Origin: CALBPI01 sp045110335
GTDB lineage: Bacteria > Pseudomonadota > Gammaproteobacteria > Steroidobacterales > Woeseiaceae
Reading direction: 5' to 3'
Length of the DNA stretch: 64,000 nucleotides
Assembly (NCBI GenBank): GCA_045110335.1
Contig: JBGCGB010000018.1
Location: 23,362-87,361, forward strand
The notes under the pieces are model-generated. The model did no database searches. It had not been told where the DNA came from and saw nothing but the letters and a program-made list of their open reading frames with translations. Made by a program: the position numbers and the translations under genes. Positions 1 to 8,410 of this stretch are shown here, piece after piece; positions within the stretch are counted from its first letter, which is position 1, and each line of letters opens with the position of its first letter.

Positions 1-1264
1 GCCCATTGAACGTGATCATGGGATATTCCATGCCACCAACCGGACCATTCACCGATTGTGCGGTCGGGTAGGGGTAGTCGAAGGAATAGCGCGAGTAAAC
101 TTCCATGGTATGAACAACCGATGCTGTCGAGTATTTTGACCAGAGCGGCTCGCCTTCTTTGGGGTAGAAGCTCATCGCCATGACCACGGGTTGCACGTCC
201 CCACCTTGCTGATAGCCGAGCGCATCCCAAATAAACTTGCGAGACGATGCCCACGCAAAATCACGGACGTTCTTAGCCGAAAATCGCCACGTTTTCATGC
301 TGTTCGAGCCGTCTTTTTCATTCTCGAGGGCTTCTTCGGGAGTCACGATAAACACCGGCTGGTCAGCCGTGCGCGCCGCTTGCAATCGTCGTTGTTGCGT
401 TGCCGTTAACACATTGCGCGCGTTTTGGAGTTCACCCGTTGCCGAGACAATGTGGTCTGCCGGAACGGTGATGTTGACCGTGTAGTCTCCAAACTCCAGC
501 GTAAATTCGCCGCGGCCCAAAAACTCCTTGTTGGTCCAGCCTTCATAATCGGTGTAGGCCGCCAGTCTCGGGAACCACTGTGCGACCAGGAAGATGTCGT
601 TGCCGCCGTCACGTTCGTCTTCCGGGAAATGCTCATAGCCCGCGCGAGCGGACACGGCATTCTCTTCGACAATATTGAACGAAAAATCCAGTTGTACGGT
701 TGTGGTTTTGTTGGGTCCCAATGGCACGGCAAGATCGACCCGCATTAACGTGCCGACGATGGTGCTTTCCAAGACACGGCCGTTACCGTCACGGACATTC
801 TTGATCCCGTAGCCGTATTCGTTGTCAGTCATTGATTGTTGGCGACGCAGTTCGTCCAGGCTAAGTTGCGGTACTTCGCCGTCGTCCAGCACCTTTGGTC
901 CACGTCTGCTTGGATCTGCGAAAGCAGCAGAGCGCTCCGCCAATGAGTCATTACGGAAACGGTTTTGGTCAAGCTGTAACCACAAGAACCGCAACGTGTC
1001 CGGACTATTGTTGCGATAAGTGATGGTTTCCGTTGCTTCCAATCGCCGCGCCGACTCATCCAGTTTTACATCAATGTCATAGTCGACTTCCTGTTGCCAG
1101 TATTGATGTCCCGGCTCGCCTCCCGCCGTGCGATAGGTATTAGCGGTGGGTAGTGACTCATCGAGTTGACGGAACTTGTCCACAAACTCAAAGCTGGCTT
1201 GGTTTTCTGCCGCATAGGCTGAGAGTGATAAAAGACAGACTAATGAGGCAAGCGCTCTATTCAT
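1..1264 (-). CDS. M1 family metallopeptidase, 3' end cut by window edge
   Basis: The reading frame is open from an ATG at 1264 to the window edge (421 codons), so only the N-terminal part is present. Residues 1-19 form a signal peptide (MNRALASLVCLLSLSAYAA), which places the protein in the periplasm or envelope. The following beta-rich region looks like the N-terminal domain of M1 aminopeptidases. At residues 410-415 GGMEYP corresponds to the GAMEN-type substrate-binding motif of the M1 family, in its bacterial G-x-MEYP form. The zinc site HExxH-E lies beyond the edge and cannot be checked. Seen: signal peptide and exopeptidase motif. Inferred: a secreted zinc peptidase. It is convergent with nothing visible and lies downstream of pspF on the same strand, about 190 bp away, with no evident functional link. 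Confidence 0.82.
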   Translation of the reverse strand, partial: MNRALASLVCLLSLSAYAAENQASFEFVDKFRQLDESLPTANTYRTAGGEPGHQYWQQEVDYDIDVKLDESARRLEATETITYRNNSPDTLRFLWLQLDQNRFRNDSLAERSAAFADPSRRGPKVLDDGEVPQLSLDELRRQQSMTDNEYGYGIKNVRDGNGRVLESTIVGTLMRVDLAVPLGPNKTTTVQLDFSFNIVEENAVSARAGYEHFPEDERDGGNDIFLVAQWFPRLAAYTDYEGWTNKEFLGRGEFTLEFGDYTVNITVPADHIVSATGELQNARNVLTATQQRRLQAARTADQPVFIVTPEEALENEKDGSNSMKTWRFSAKNVRDFAWASSRKFIWDALGYQQGGDVQPVVMAMSFYPKEGEPLWSKYSTASVVHTMEVYSRYSFDYPYPTAQSVNGPVGGMEYPMITFNG

Positions 1265-1455
1265 GTTGAGACCGATTGTTGGTGCGTAAATTGTCCCAAA
1301 GGATACGCTAGGTGCTTGTTAGCTGCCTAATAGTCCGACGATTGAAAATGTTTGGTGCGACAAATCATCGACGGTTAGCCGAGCGCCTCTTTATCCAGAA
1401 TGGATGGGCCATTCTTGCCACGGATGACCGACGTTGGTCGACAGCGCGAAGCCGC

Positions 1456-2544
1456 CTACTCCGCTGAATTCATTGGCGCGCGTTTCCGGGTGCTTGGCTG
1501 GCGCCGCTTGGCATCTCGCTTGGTCGCGTTGTCCGGCTTTGCTGAGACGTCCAGTTTCTTCAGTCGTGCCCGGAACTGGTGATAACTCAGGGCGAGCAGA
1601 CCGGCGGCAATTTTTTGGTTATGGTTTGCCCGTTCGAGTGCCTGCTCCAGATAGCGCCGTTCAAATTTTTGGCGTTCCAGGTTTAGGTTGCAAGGCAATG
1701 AAAGACGCGATTCCGTCGTGCGAGATGTTGTGATCGCGGCCGGAGCAACCGGTGGCTCTTCGGTGCGGAGTCGGAACGGTGAGTCGAATGCATCAAATAC
1801 AATCCGGTCGACCGGCTCATCGATGTCTACGCTTCGATAGACAGAGCGCTCGACCGCGTTCTTGAGCTCGCGCACGTTGCCCGGCCAATCGTGTTTTAAC
1901 AACGTCGATGATGCCCGCGCCGTGAACCCGGCAAAATGTTCCCGTTTTAGTTCTGCGCACATATTCACCGCGAAGCTGTGTGCCAATGGCAGGATGTCTT
2001 CGTGTCTTTCCCGCAATGGCGGTACAGTGATGACATCAAAGGCTAGTCGGTCCAGCAAATCTGCGCGAAAGGTGCCGCGCTTCACCCGCGTCTGCAAGTC
2101 TTCATTGGTGGCTGCGACGACCCGGACGTCGACGGTGATTGTCGTACTGCCACCCACGCGCTCCAGTTCGCCATACTCGATCGCGCGAAGGATTTTTTCC
2201 TGAACGCGCATGGAGACCGTGCCGAGTTCATCAAGAATCAGCGTGCCGCCATCAGCGCGCTCGAAGTGCCCTAAATGCTGGCGTGTCGCGCCGGTAAATG
2301 CGCCCGCCTCATGGCCGAAAAGCTCAGACTCGAGGATGCTCTCCGTCAGTGCGGCGCAATTGACCTTCACCAACGGTTGCTCCCAGCGTTCTGATAGGAA
2401 ATGCAGTCTCGATGCGATCAGTTCTTTACCGGTGCCTCGCTCACCAATGACCAGCACAGGTCTCGAAACCGGTGCCGCGCGTGAGACGTGCTCAAGCGTC
2501 GCGAGAAAACTCGGTGCCTCGCCAATGATCTGAATATTCCGCAT
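1456..2544 (-). CDS. pspF: PspF, sigma-54 enhancer-binding activator of the psp operon
   Basis: This 362-aa AAA+ activator of sigma-54 RNA polymerase has no N-terminal receiver domain, as in PspF. The sequence shows Walker A GERGTGKE (34-41), the sigma-54 contact loop GAFTGA (81-86), Walker B TLILDE (101-106) and a Fis-type helix-turn-helix near residue 305-328, followed by a basic tail of about 34 residues. It is divergent from pspA, the standard arrangement in Enterobacteria, and the intergenic region carries a clear -24/-12 promoter facing pspA. In the known system PspA binds PspF and inhibits it until membrane stress releases it; the same circuit is inferred here from context. Confidence is high because domain content and location agree. 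Confidence 0.93.
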   Translation of the reverse strand: MRNIQIIGEAPSFLATLEHVSRAAPVSRPVLVIGERGTGKELIASRLHFLSERWEQPLVKVNCAALTESILESELFGHEAGAFTGATRQHLGHFERADGGTLILDELGTVSMRVQEKILRAIEYGELERVGGSTTITVDVRVVAATNEDLQTRVKRGTFRADLLDRLAFDVITVPPLRERHEDILPLAHSFAVNMCAELKREHFAGFTARASSTLLKHDWPGNVRELKNAVERSVYRSVDIDEPVDRIVFDAFDSPFRLRTEEPPVAPAAITTSRTTESRLSLPCNLNLERQKFERRYLEQALERANHNQKIAAGLLALSYHQFRARLKKLDVSAKPDNATKRDAKRRQPSTRKRAPMNSAE

Positions 2545-2558
2545 TAGTCAAATATACC

Positions 2559-2585
2559 AATAATTAGTTAATAAACGTAATTATT
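2559..2585. promoter_or_regulatory. AT-rich inverted repeat, candidate PspF upstream activating site
   Basis: Arms AATAATT (2559-2565) and AATTATT (2579-2585) are perfect inverted repeats with a 13-bp spacer, about 95-115 bp upstream of the sigma-54 promoter of pspA. PspF binds enhancer sites at this kind of distance, so this is a candidate site. The whole 2545-2670 region is AT-rich, so the repeat could also be chance. Confidence 0.3.
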
Positions 2586-2675
2586 AGTAAAAATAGCTAT
2601 TTAAGGTAGTCTAGATATCAGCTTAACTATTCAATAAAACTATCAAAAACAATAGCTTAGGAGATTTTCGAGACT

Positions 2676-2691
2676 TGGCACAGTTCCTGCT
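2676..2691 (+). promoter_or_regulatory. sigma-54 (-24/-12) promoter of pspA
   Basis: TTGGCACAGTTCCTGCT has GG at 2677-2678 and GC at 2689-2690, exactly 10 bp apart, with TGGCAC and CTGCT matching the RpoN consensus TGGCAC-N5-TTGCW at all but one position. It lies about 40 bp upstream of the pspA start, so transcription would begin near 2702. Together with the divergent pspF gene this is strong evidence for RpoN-dependent, PspF-activated expression of the psp genes. Confidence 0.9.
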
Positions 2692-2732
2692 AATACCTGA
2701 ATGAAGATTGAATTTTGTTTGAGGCAAGACTT

Positions 2733-3410
2733 ATGGGTATTTTTTCTCGTTTCAGTGACATCGTTAACTCCAACATCAACGCGATTTTGGACAAGGCGGA
2801 AGACCCTGAAAAAATTGTTCGCCTGATGATTCAGGAAATGGAAGACACGTTGGTGGAGGTGCGATCGGCTGCCGCTCGTTCCATCGCCGACAAGAAGCTA
2901 CTAAATCGTAAACTGGAAGCGCTGGAATCGGACGTTGTCGATTGGGAAGCGAAAGCCGAGCTCGCGTTGTCGAAAGACCGCGAAGATTTGGCCAAGGCCG
3001 CGTTGATTGAAAAGAACAATGCGGATCAGGCGGCGCAATCGATTCGCGAAGAATATCAGGCGGTCGAAACTGGCTTGGGTAAGTTGAACGAGGATATCGC
3101 GCGACTGGAAGCCAAACTGAAAGATGCCAAATTGCGACAACAATCACTGTTGTCACGCCATGAGACGGCGCAGAAGCGATTGAAAGCGCGCAACCTAACG
3201 CATGGCTACAAGGTTGATGATGCGCTGGTTCGTTTCGAGCAATATCAACGCCGCATGGAAGACGTTGAAAGTCGCGTAGAGGCTTATGACCTAGGTATGC
3301 CGAAAGATCTCGATAACCAATTTGCGAGTCTCGAAGCAGAAGACAGTATCCGCGAAGATTTCGATCGATTGAAAGCGCGTGTTGCTGCACGTAACAGCGA
3401 ACAAGCATAA
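2733..3410 (+). CDS. pspA: PspA, phage shock protein A (ESCRT-III/IM30 family)
   Basis: This 225-aa PspA (E. coli 222 aa) begins MGIFSRFSDIVNSNINA, the conserved amphipathic membrane-binding helix, and continues as a long alpha-helical coiled coil rich in E, K, A and Q. The family oligomerises on the inner membrane to maintain the proton-motive force, and in resting cells inhibits PspF. The ATG at 2733 is chosen because GAGG at 2721-2724 is correctly spaced and the family N-terminus starts exactly here; an in-frame TTG 18 bp upstream overlaps the ribosome-binding region. It is the first gene of a five-gene cluster driven by the sigma-54 promoter at 2676. Confidence 0.95.
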   Translation: MGIFSRFSDIVNSNINAILDKAEDPEKIVRLMIQEMEDTLVEVRSAAARSIADKKLLNRKLEALESDVVDWEAKAELALSKDREDLAKAALIEKNNADQAAQSIREEYQAVETGLGKLNEDIARLEAKLKDAKLRQQSLLSRHETAQKRLKARNLTHGYKVDDALVRFEQYQRRMEDVESRVEAYDLGMPKDLDNQFASLEAEDSIREDFDRLKARVAARNSEQA

Positions 3411-3419
3411 GGAGCATTG

Positions 3420-3653
3420 ATGAGTGACACTGTTTTAGTACTGGGTGTCCTGTTTCTGACCATCGTTGCACCGCTGGCGATCATTCTCCATTTCGTGACG
3501 AGGTGGAAAAAGTCGAGAGAGCTAACGAGCTCAGATGAAACGTTGATTGAGGAAGTTTGGGAGATCGCCCAGAAACTGGAAAATCGCGTTTATGTACTCG
3601 AGGAAATCCTGGATCTTGAATCACCTAACTGGAGAAACAAACATGAATCGTGA
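3420..3653 (+). CDS. pspB: PspB, phage shock protein B
   Basis: This 77-aa protein has one N-terminal membrane helix (about residues 5-26, VLVLGVLFLTIVAPLAIILHF), a basic stop-transfer segment (RWKKSR) and a C-terminal amphipathic helix containing ENRVYVLEEIL, as in PspB. The family is an inner-membrane sensor that works with PspC to relieve PspA inhibition of PspF. The ATG at 3420 is preceded by GGAG at 3411-3414. It starts 9 bp after pspA ends and overlaps the next gene by 11 bp, so it is surely in the psp operon. Confidence 0.9.
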   Translation: MSDTVLVLGVLFLTIVAPLAIILHFVTRWKKSRELTSSDETLIEEVWEIAQKLENRVYVLEEILDLESPNWRNKHES

Positions 3654-3909
3654 TTACCGTCGCTACTTGAGCGGGCTGTATCTCGATCGCGAGAATGGAT
3701 GGTTGTTTGGCGTTGCTGCCGGACTCGCGGACCGAACCAATATCGATGTGAATGTCGTTCGCATTGTGATGGTGTTGGGGTTGATTTTCATGAGCCTGAT
3801 AACGCTGGTCGGATATGGTCTGGCGGCCGCATTGTTAAGCGACAAGCCGTTAGCTTCTTTAGACCCCGAGCAAGAACGTGATTTCTGGCGTAACCGGAGG
3901 AGCTACTAA
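3643..3909 (+). CDS. small PspC-domain membrane protein (first of two)
   Basis: This 88-aa protein shows a PspC domain: a basic N-terminus, the GVAAGLAD motif near residues 23-30, and two hydrophobic segments ending in GYGLAAALLS. It lacks the C-terminal cytoplasmic helix of full PspC. GGAG about 10 bp upstream supports the ATG at 3643, inside the end of pspB (11-bp overlap). A full-length PspC follows 2 bp after its stop. The likely role is part of the PspBC membrane-stress sensor, or a modulator of it; E. coli PspD also lies here, but the PspC signature argues against a PspD identity. Confidence 0.8.
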   Translation: MNRDYRRYLSGLYLDRENGWLFGVAAGLADRTNIDVNVVRIVMVLGLIFMSLITLVGYGLAAALLSDKPLASLDPEQERDFWRNRRSY

Positions 3910-3911
3910 GC

Positions 3912-4295
3912 ATGAAAAAGAACAATTACCGGCGCTTTTACCGGAATCGGGAAAGCAAGAAAATCGCAGGCGTTTGCGCCGGACTGGCTGATTACTTTGG
4001 TTTTGATTTGACCGTCACCAGGATTCTTGCGGTGATCGCCTTGCTTGTAGCAGCGCCGCCCGTGATTCTTCTCTATATTGGCATTACGTTGCTGGTGCCG
4101 ATGTCTGATCTGGATCCGGTCGTTCAGCAGGAGCCGCGTCGCAAAGAATTTCGCAATCATTTGCGTTCTGCGCCGGCCACGACAGTTACGGACGTCAAGC
4201 GTAGCTTGCTAAGATTAGATGCCCGGCTTGCGCGTATGGAGCGTGTTGTGACGTCGCCCCGATTTGATTTGGATCGTAAGATCCGCGAACTCTAG
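3912..4295 (+). CDS. pspC: PspC, phage shock protein C
   Basis: This 127-aa protein is close in size to E. coli PspC (119 aa). It contains KIAGVCAGLADYFG, the hallmark PspC motif, then hydrophobic helices (TRILAVIALLVAAPPVILLYIGITLLV) and a C-terminal amphipathic helix with ARMERVVTSPRFDLDRKIREL, the region that in the family contacts PspA. It starts 2 bp after the preceding PspC-like gene, with GGAGG at 3897-3901 as ribosome-binding site. The inferred role is inner-membrane partner of PspB that senses stress and sequesters PspA. Confidence 0.92.
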   Translation: MKKNNYRRFYRNRESKKIAGVCAGLADYFGFDLTVTRILAVIALLVAAPPVILLYIGITLLVPMSDLDPVVQQEPRRKEFRNHLRSAPATTVTDVKRSLLRLDARLARMERVVTSPRFDLDRKIREL

Positions 4296-4342
4296 AATTC
4301 GATCTGTCCGCAGGTCGTATTACTCAATAAAAAGGAAAACGA

Positions 4343-4582
4343 ATGATCTCATTGCCAGCCCCGTTCAGCATGATTGTGCTTGTTGTATTGATTGGATGCG
4401 CGACAGGTGTCATCAAGCACTATTTGGATCTTAAGGCTCAGCAGCCTATGGGGTCTTCAGGTGGCGAGACGGATCCGGAAGTCCGCGAGATCATTGGACG
4501 ATTGGAGCATCGTGTGCAAGTGCTTGAACGGATTGTGACCGATGGCGGTTATAGTTTGAAAAAAGAAATCGACAACCTGTAA
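4343..4582 (+). CDS. small membrane protein at the end of the psp operon, PspB/PspC-tail-like
   Basis: This 79-aa protein has one N-terminal membrane helix (about residues 6-26) and a soluble helix ending LEHRVQVLERIVTDGGYSL, which resembles the tail of PspC upstream (ARMERVVTSPRFDLDRKI) and the ENRVYVLEEIL segment of PspB. AAAGGAAAA lies directly upstream of the ATG. The gap to pspC is 47 bp, on the same strand, with a hairpin just after the stop. I do not recognise an established name. The shared tail suggests another PspA- or PspC-interacting partner; that is inference from weak similarity seen by eye. Confidence 0.7.
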   Translation: MISLPAPFSMIVLVVLIGCATGVIKHYLDLKAQQPMGSSGGETDPEVREIIGRLEHRVQVLERIVTDGGYSLKKEIDNL

Positions 4583-4594
4583 CCGCACAGGTTG
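4573..4594 (+). terminator. possible terminator hairpin after psp operon
   Basis: CAACCTGT (4573-4580) and ACAGGTTG (4587-4594) form a perfect 8-bp stem with a 6-nt loop, overlapping the stop codon of the preceding gene. There is no T tract immediately after it, so it may be a weak terminator or a 3'-end stabiliser between convergent genes. Confidence 0.4.
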
Positions 4595-4607
4595 CCGATA
4601 CGGTTTC

Positions 4608-4964
4608 TTATTCGCCTTTCGCTTTGTAAGCGCGGACTTGGACATTAAACTCGGCCGCCAAACCTTCCATCTCGTCAACTGCCGCATTGTGGCGTTTGGC
4701 TAGCAGGAGTTCACGCTCTTTAGTGACTTCTGCCGATTCGCCTTCGGCAGCCGCCGATTTAGATTCTTCAGCGATGCAATCCAGATAGGTGTTCATGGTT
4801 TCCATGTAACCTTTGATGGCCTTGGAGCCAGCAACCATTTCATCTTTGGAAGCTTCGGCGCCATTCGGGATGTCTACCTTGCTTGGGTATTCGCAAGCAG
4901 CAAATGCGCTGCCCCATGAAACAGCAAGTACGGATGCACTGAGAACTGCGGTGAGCTTTTTCAT
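4608..4964 (-). CDS. small secreted protein of unknown function
   Basis: This 118-aa protein starts MKKLTAVLSASVLAVSWGSAFA, a clear Sec signal peptide with cleavage after about residue 22. The mature part is helical, charged and has two cysteines (ACEYPSK and LDCIAEE) that could form a disulfide. Similar small periplasmic proteins with this two-cysteine pattern are, to my recollection, common in Xanthomonadales-like gammaproteobacteria, without known function. The ATG at 4964 is chosen because the signal peptide begins there; in-frame sequence upstream does not look like protein. It is convergent with the psp operon. Confidence 0.75.
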   Translation of the reverse strand: MKKLTAVLSASVLAVSWGSAFAACEYPSKVDIPNGAEASKDEMVAGSKAIKGYMETMNTYLDCIAEESKSAAAEGESAEVTKERELLLAKRHNAAVDEMEGLAAEFNVQVRAYKAKGE

Positions 4965-5117
4965 AATCTGGACTCCGATATCGGGTGATTGCCTCACCAG
5001 CCGCAAAAGACCAATGAGTCGAATTTCATCAGTTAAGTGTATAAGGATCAAGCGTCGATTTCTAATGCTAAGCGCTTGATTCGCGCCTTCTTTACGCTTT
5101 TTAACACATATGCGGTT

Positions 5118-7583
5118 TTAGCCGAATAATGCCCGGAGCTGATCGGTGCCATCTTGCTGGGAAACCAATCGCTCCGAGAAGGCTTCTGCCGTCATAGGTT
5201 CGCCGAACAACATGCCCTGGCCGAAGTCACAACGCAGCTTCCGGAGTAACTCTAGTTGCGCGGCATCTTCGATACCCTCGGCGACAACTTCTAACTGAAG
5301 GCTTCGGCTCATCTCGACAATCGCAGAAACGATGGCCGCATCATTTTCGTCGGTGGCCGCATTGGTGACAAATGAGCGATCGATCTTTAACGTCTTGATC
5401 GGGAATTTCTGCAAAGCGCTGAGTGATGAATAGCCCGTTCCAAAATCATCGATCGCGAGTTGAAGGCCAAACGCTCGCAACTGATCCAGAATGGCAACTG
5501 TTCTCGCCATATCTTCCATTAACGTTGTTTCGGTAATTTCGAACTCGATATCAGAGGGTGAAATATTGTACTTCTGGAAAGTGCGATTGATCTGGTTGAA
5601 AAAGTTTCGTTGTCTCAATTGTTTGAGCGACAAGTTGATGGCGATCCGGCCGGGATCTCCGACATGTTTATGCCAATCGGAAATGTCATGACAAACGCGT
5701 TCGATAACCCATTGCCCGATTTCGATGATCAGGTTCGTCTGCTCGGCGAGCGGGATAAAGTCGTTAGGCTGGATCAAGCCATGATCCGGCATCTCCCAGC
5801 GTACCAACGCTTCAGCACCAACAATACGACCTGTCGATAACTCATATTTTGGCTGATAGTTTAAGAGCAGTTCATCGCGCTCGAAGCTGCGTCGGAGTCG
5901 GCTCTTCAGCATGAGCCGCTCGACGGCAGCATCGTTCATGGCGCTGTCGTAAAAACTTAGTCGGTTTCCGCCTGCTTTCTTTGCCGCATACAACGCGGCA
6001 TCGGCATTTCGAATTAGATCAATGACGTTATCGGCATCGTCTGGATAGAGCGCAATGCCAAGACTCGCCGTCATATACACTTCATTGGTTTGTACATTGA
6101 ATGGCTCCGCGATGTCGGCCAACAATGAGCGCCCGGCTTCGCGTAGGCTGTCCTGCATTTTCTCGACAGTAGGCAAGTTATCCAAGAATGCGGCGAATTC
6201 ATCGCCGGCAAGTCGGCCAACGATTGCGGTTTCCGGCAGGCCTTTGATCATGCAGGCCGCCATGGTTTCCAGAGTGGTGTCGCCTGCCAAATGCCCGAAG
6301 GTATCGTTGATATCCTTAAACTGGTCAATGTCGAGATAGAACAGCGCTAGCATCGTGCCGTTACGCCGGGCTTTCGCAATCGCACGCTGTAGCAGGTGTT
6401 GAAATTGCATGCGATTCGGAATCTTGGTTAATGGGTCCATACGCGCCAAATAACGAATCCGTTCTTCGGAGCGTTTTCGTTCGCTGACGTTTTGTGCCGA
6501 ATAAATGCGTCCCGCTAGCATCGGATCATCTGTGCGTATCGCTGACATCGTCCATGCGACTGGCACAACCGTGTTGTTGCTTGTGCGCAGCATGGCATCC
6601 CGCGGTTGCATGCCGGGTTCGAGCTTGTTGAACTCGGTACGCTCTTCTTCATCAATCAGATCGCCGATGGTCATGCCCAACAAAGCGGTCTCGGTGAATC
6701 CTGTCAGGCGAATCGTTGCTTCATTGCAATGTGTGATCGAACCGTCTTCGGAAGTCACGATGATGGCGTCATTCATGCTCGCTAAAACGTTATCGACGTA
6801 ATCGCGCGAAATTGTGGTTTGGCGTAACTGGTTACGCATCTCGTTGAATGAGCTCGCTAATGCGCCGAGCTCGTCGTCACGGTCTATTTCCAGCGTTTGC
6901 CCGTAGTCTCCGGACTGAAGTCGATGTGCTTGATGCCGAATGGCGGCGATCGGTTTGACGACTCGTTTTGCTGATCGCCAACTGAAATAACCGCAAATCA
7001 AGGCGACGATCAGTGAGATGCCGACGGTCCACAAGATGGCCCGGGTTTGCCACTGTTGGCGAGCGGCTTGTTGGCCTGCAGAAAATGTAGCGAGCTGTTG
7101 CTTGATGATGGCGAGAGAAAATCCGAGCCGGAGTTCTCCGAAAGTTTCGCCGTTCAGCGTAATGTTGCGACGACTAACGAGGATGTCAGAGAACCAGGTC
7201 GTTGTGCTATCGGCCCTGATACCGGGGATCGTGGCACCCGTGGAAAACACGGTATTGCCTCGATTATCGAGCACGGTGGCGCCCGCCAGAAAATCCAGAT
7301 CCCGAATGGATTCTTCGATAGAGATTCGCAAGTCATCCATCCTTGCGTCGCGGACCAGGCCGTCTATTTCCCGTTCCAGAGATGACGTCGCTTGCCGTAC
7401 GCGCGTTTCGAAATCCTGCGTGAGGCTTTGGCGCCGGAGCTCAATGCTGTCATTCAAGAAGCGGTCGATGATGTTGTCTGTATTGGCGTAGAGTACGAAT
7501 ACAGCTAGACAAACCATAGTCATGGTTAGTGACATCGCGCCAAAGAACAATCTTGGTGCAAGTGCCTGCGGTAACCACCGCAT
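5118..7583 (-). CDS. membrane GGDEF-EAL protein with HAMP and PAS domains
   Basis: This 821-aa c-di-GMP signalling protein has a membrane helix at about 11-33, a periplasmic sensor region to about 180, a second helix at 181-202, HAMP (to about 255), PAS (about 262-370), GGDEF (about 380-540) and a C-terminal EAL domain. The cyclase signature is AGDEF (459-463), a variant that can still be active. The EAL domain looks intact: GAEALVRW, INLSLKQL, EITE, IDDFGTGYSSL, LKIDRSF and EGIE are all present, so phosphodiesterase activity is expected. It is transcribed alone, and the environmental signal is unknown. Confidence 0.92.
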   Translation of the reverse strand: MRWLPQALAPRLFFGAMSLTMTMVCLAVFVLYANTDNIIDRFLNDSIELRRQSLTQDFETRVRQATSSLEREIDGLVRDARMDDLRISIEESIRDLDFLAGATVLDNRGNTVFSTGATIPGIRADSTTTWFSDILVSRRNITLNGETFGELRLGFSLAIIKQQLATFSAGQQAARQQWQTRAILWTVGISLIVALICGYFSWRSAKRVVKPIAAIRHQAHRLQSGDYGQTLEIDRDDELGALASSFNEMRNQLRQTTISRDYVDNVLASMNDAIIVTSEDGSITHCNEATIRLTGFTETALLGMTIGDLIDEEERTEFNKLEPGMQPRDAMLRTSNNTVVPVAWTMSAIRTDDPMLAGRIYSAQNVSERKRSEERIRYLARMDPLTKIPNRMQFQHLLQRAIAKARRNGTMLALFYLDIDQFKDINDTFGHLAGDTTLETMAACMIKGLPETAIVGRLAGDEFAAFLDNLPTVEKMQDSLREAGRSLLADIAEPFNVQTNEVYMTASLGIALYPDDADNVIDLIRNADAALYAAKKAGGNRLSFYDSAMNDAAVERLMLKSRLRRSFERDELLLNYQPKYELSTGRIVGAEALVRWEMPDHGLIQPNDFIPLAEQTNLIIEIGQWVIERVCHDISDWHKHVGDPGRIAINLSLKQLRQRNFFNQINRTFQKYNISPSDIEFEITETTLMEDMARTVAILDQLRAFGLQLAIDDFGTGYSSLSALQKFPIKTLKIDRSFVTNAATDENDAAIVSAIVEMSRSLQLEVVAEGIEDAAQLELLRKLRCDFGQGMLFGEPMTAEAFSERLVSQQDGTDQLRALFG

Positions 7584-7808
7584 TAGATGATGCCGCCTGT
7601 CTTAAAAGTGCAGATATGAAAAGCCTGCATGATCATTCACCTTAGTCATGCTTATTATTATTGTTAGCGTAAATTGCTACAGAGCATGAGTTTGACGAAT
7701 GCGCTTGGTATCGTCCAGCAGAATAATGCGGCTAGCGTTGGGAAAAACGGTTTTTAGCGTGTGAAAAGAACGGCGTTCCATTCCCCCGTGCCAGTCGGAA
7801 GTCGATGT

Positions 7809-8240
7809 TTAGCTTGCTTTTTTGCGTTCCTGAAGGGCAAGTTCGCTGTCGCGCTTTTCAACAAAAGCAGATTCTGCCCGATGCATACCGGTGATTTTCA
7901 TTTCGCCGTCGATTACCGCGCCTTCCGCAACAGCAATCATATCGCCTGTCACGGTGCCCTTGATGCGTGCCGTGGCCGCTATTTCGAGTTTACCAGTGGC
8001 AATAACATCACCGTCAACGCTGCCAGAGATGATCACGTGACTGGCCTTTAAAGTGCCTTCCCAGTGGCCACCTGGTGTAATGGTGACGATACCGCTGAGG
8101 TCGCTATCGCCGATGACCGTGCCACTAAGCAGAAAATCATTGTCGCCGGACAAACTGCCGTTTAACGTACAGCCCTCTGCGATCAATGTTGTCGGACCCG
8201 TTGCTTTATCGCGAACGCGACGCTTTCCAAACCCAGCCAT
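7809..8240 (-). CDS. bactofilin family cytoskeletal protein
   Basis: This 143-aa protein has the bactofilin (polymer-forming cytoskeletal) pattern: a central run of short glycine/valine-rich repeats (LNGSLSGDNDFLLSG, ISGSVDGDVIATG, IKGTVTGDMIAV) that fold as a right-handed beta helix, flanked by short disordered ends. Bactofilins form nucleotide-free filaments at the membrane and scaffold cell-wall or shape proteins. The ATG at 8240 is chosen because AGGAG lies 9 nt before it; an upstream ATG abuts the AGGAG. The gene is divergent from gshA and stands alone, so its partner is not evident. Confidence 0.85.
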   Translation of the reverse strand: MAGFGKRRVRDKATGPTTLIAEGCTLNGSLSGDNDFLLSGTVIGDSDLSGIVTITPGGHWEGTLKASHVIISGSVDGDVIATGKLEIAATARIKGTVTGDMIAVAEGAVIDGEMKITGMHRAESAFVEKRDSELALQERKKAS

Positions 8241-8410
8241 GCCAGTCATCTCCTGTTGATTAATGACATAAGCATACCGGTATCGGCCAGTCTTGATTGT
8301 GACGTGGTTGGCACACCAGCGTGAATTCTTGGTTGTGCCGGAGCGGCTCGGCAGTGGCGGCAGTGTCATATCAGGGCTACCATTGCGGTTTGCATGCTAA
8401 GCGATAGTCA

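Noticed and set aside
2776..3471. 231-aa open frame on the minus strand opposite pspA
   Set aside because: It lies fully inside pspA in antisense, and pspA has clear family sequence, ribosome-binding site and promoter.
7018..7491. 157-aa plus-strand open frame inside the first GGDEF-EAL gene
   Set aside because: Antisense shadow of the sensor region, low complexity (rich in S and R), no start context.
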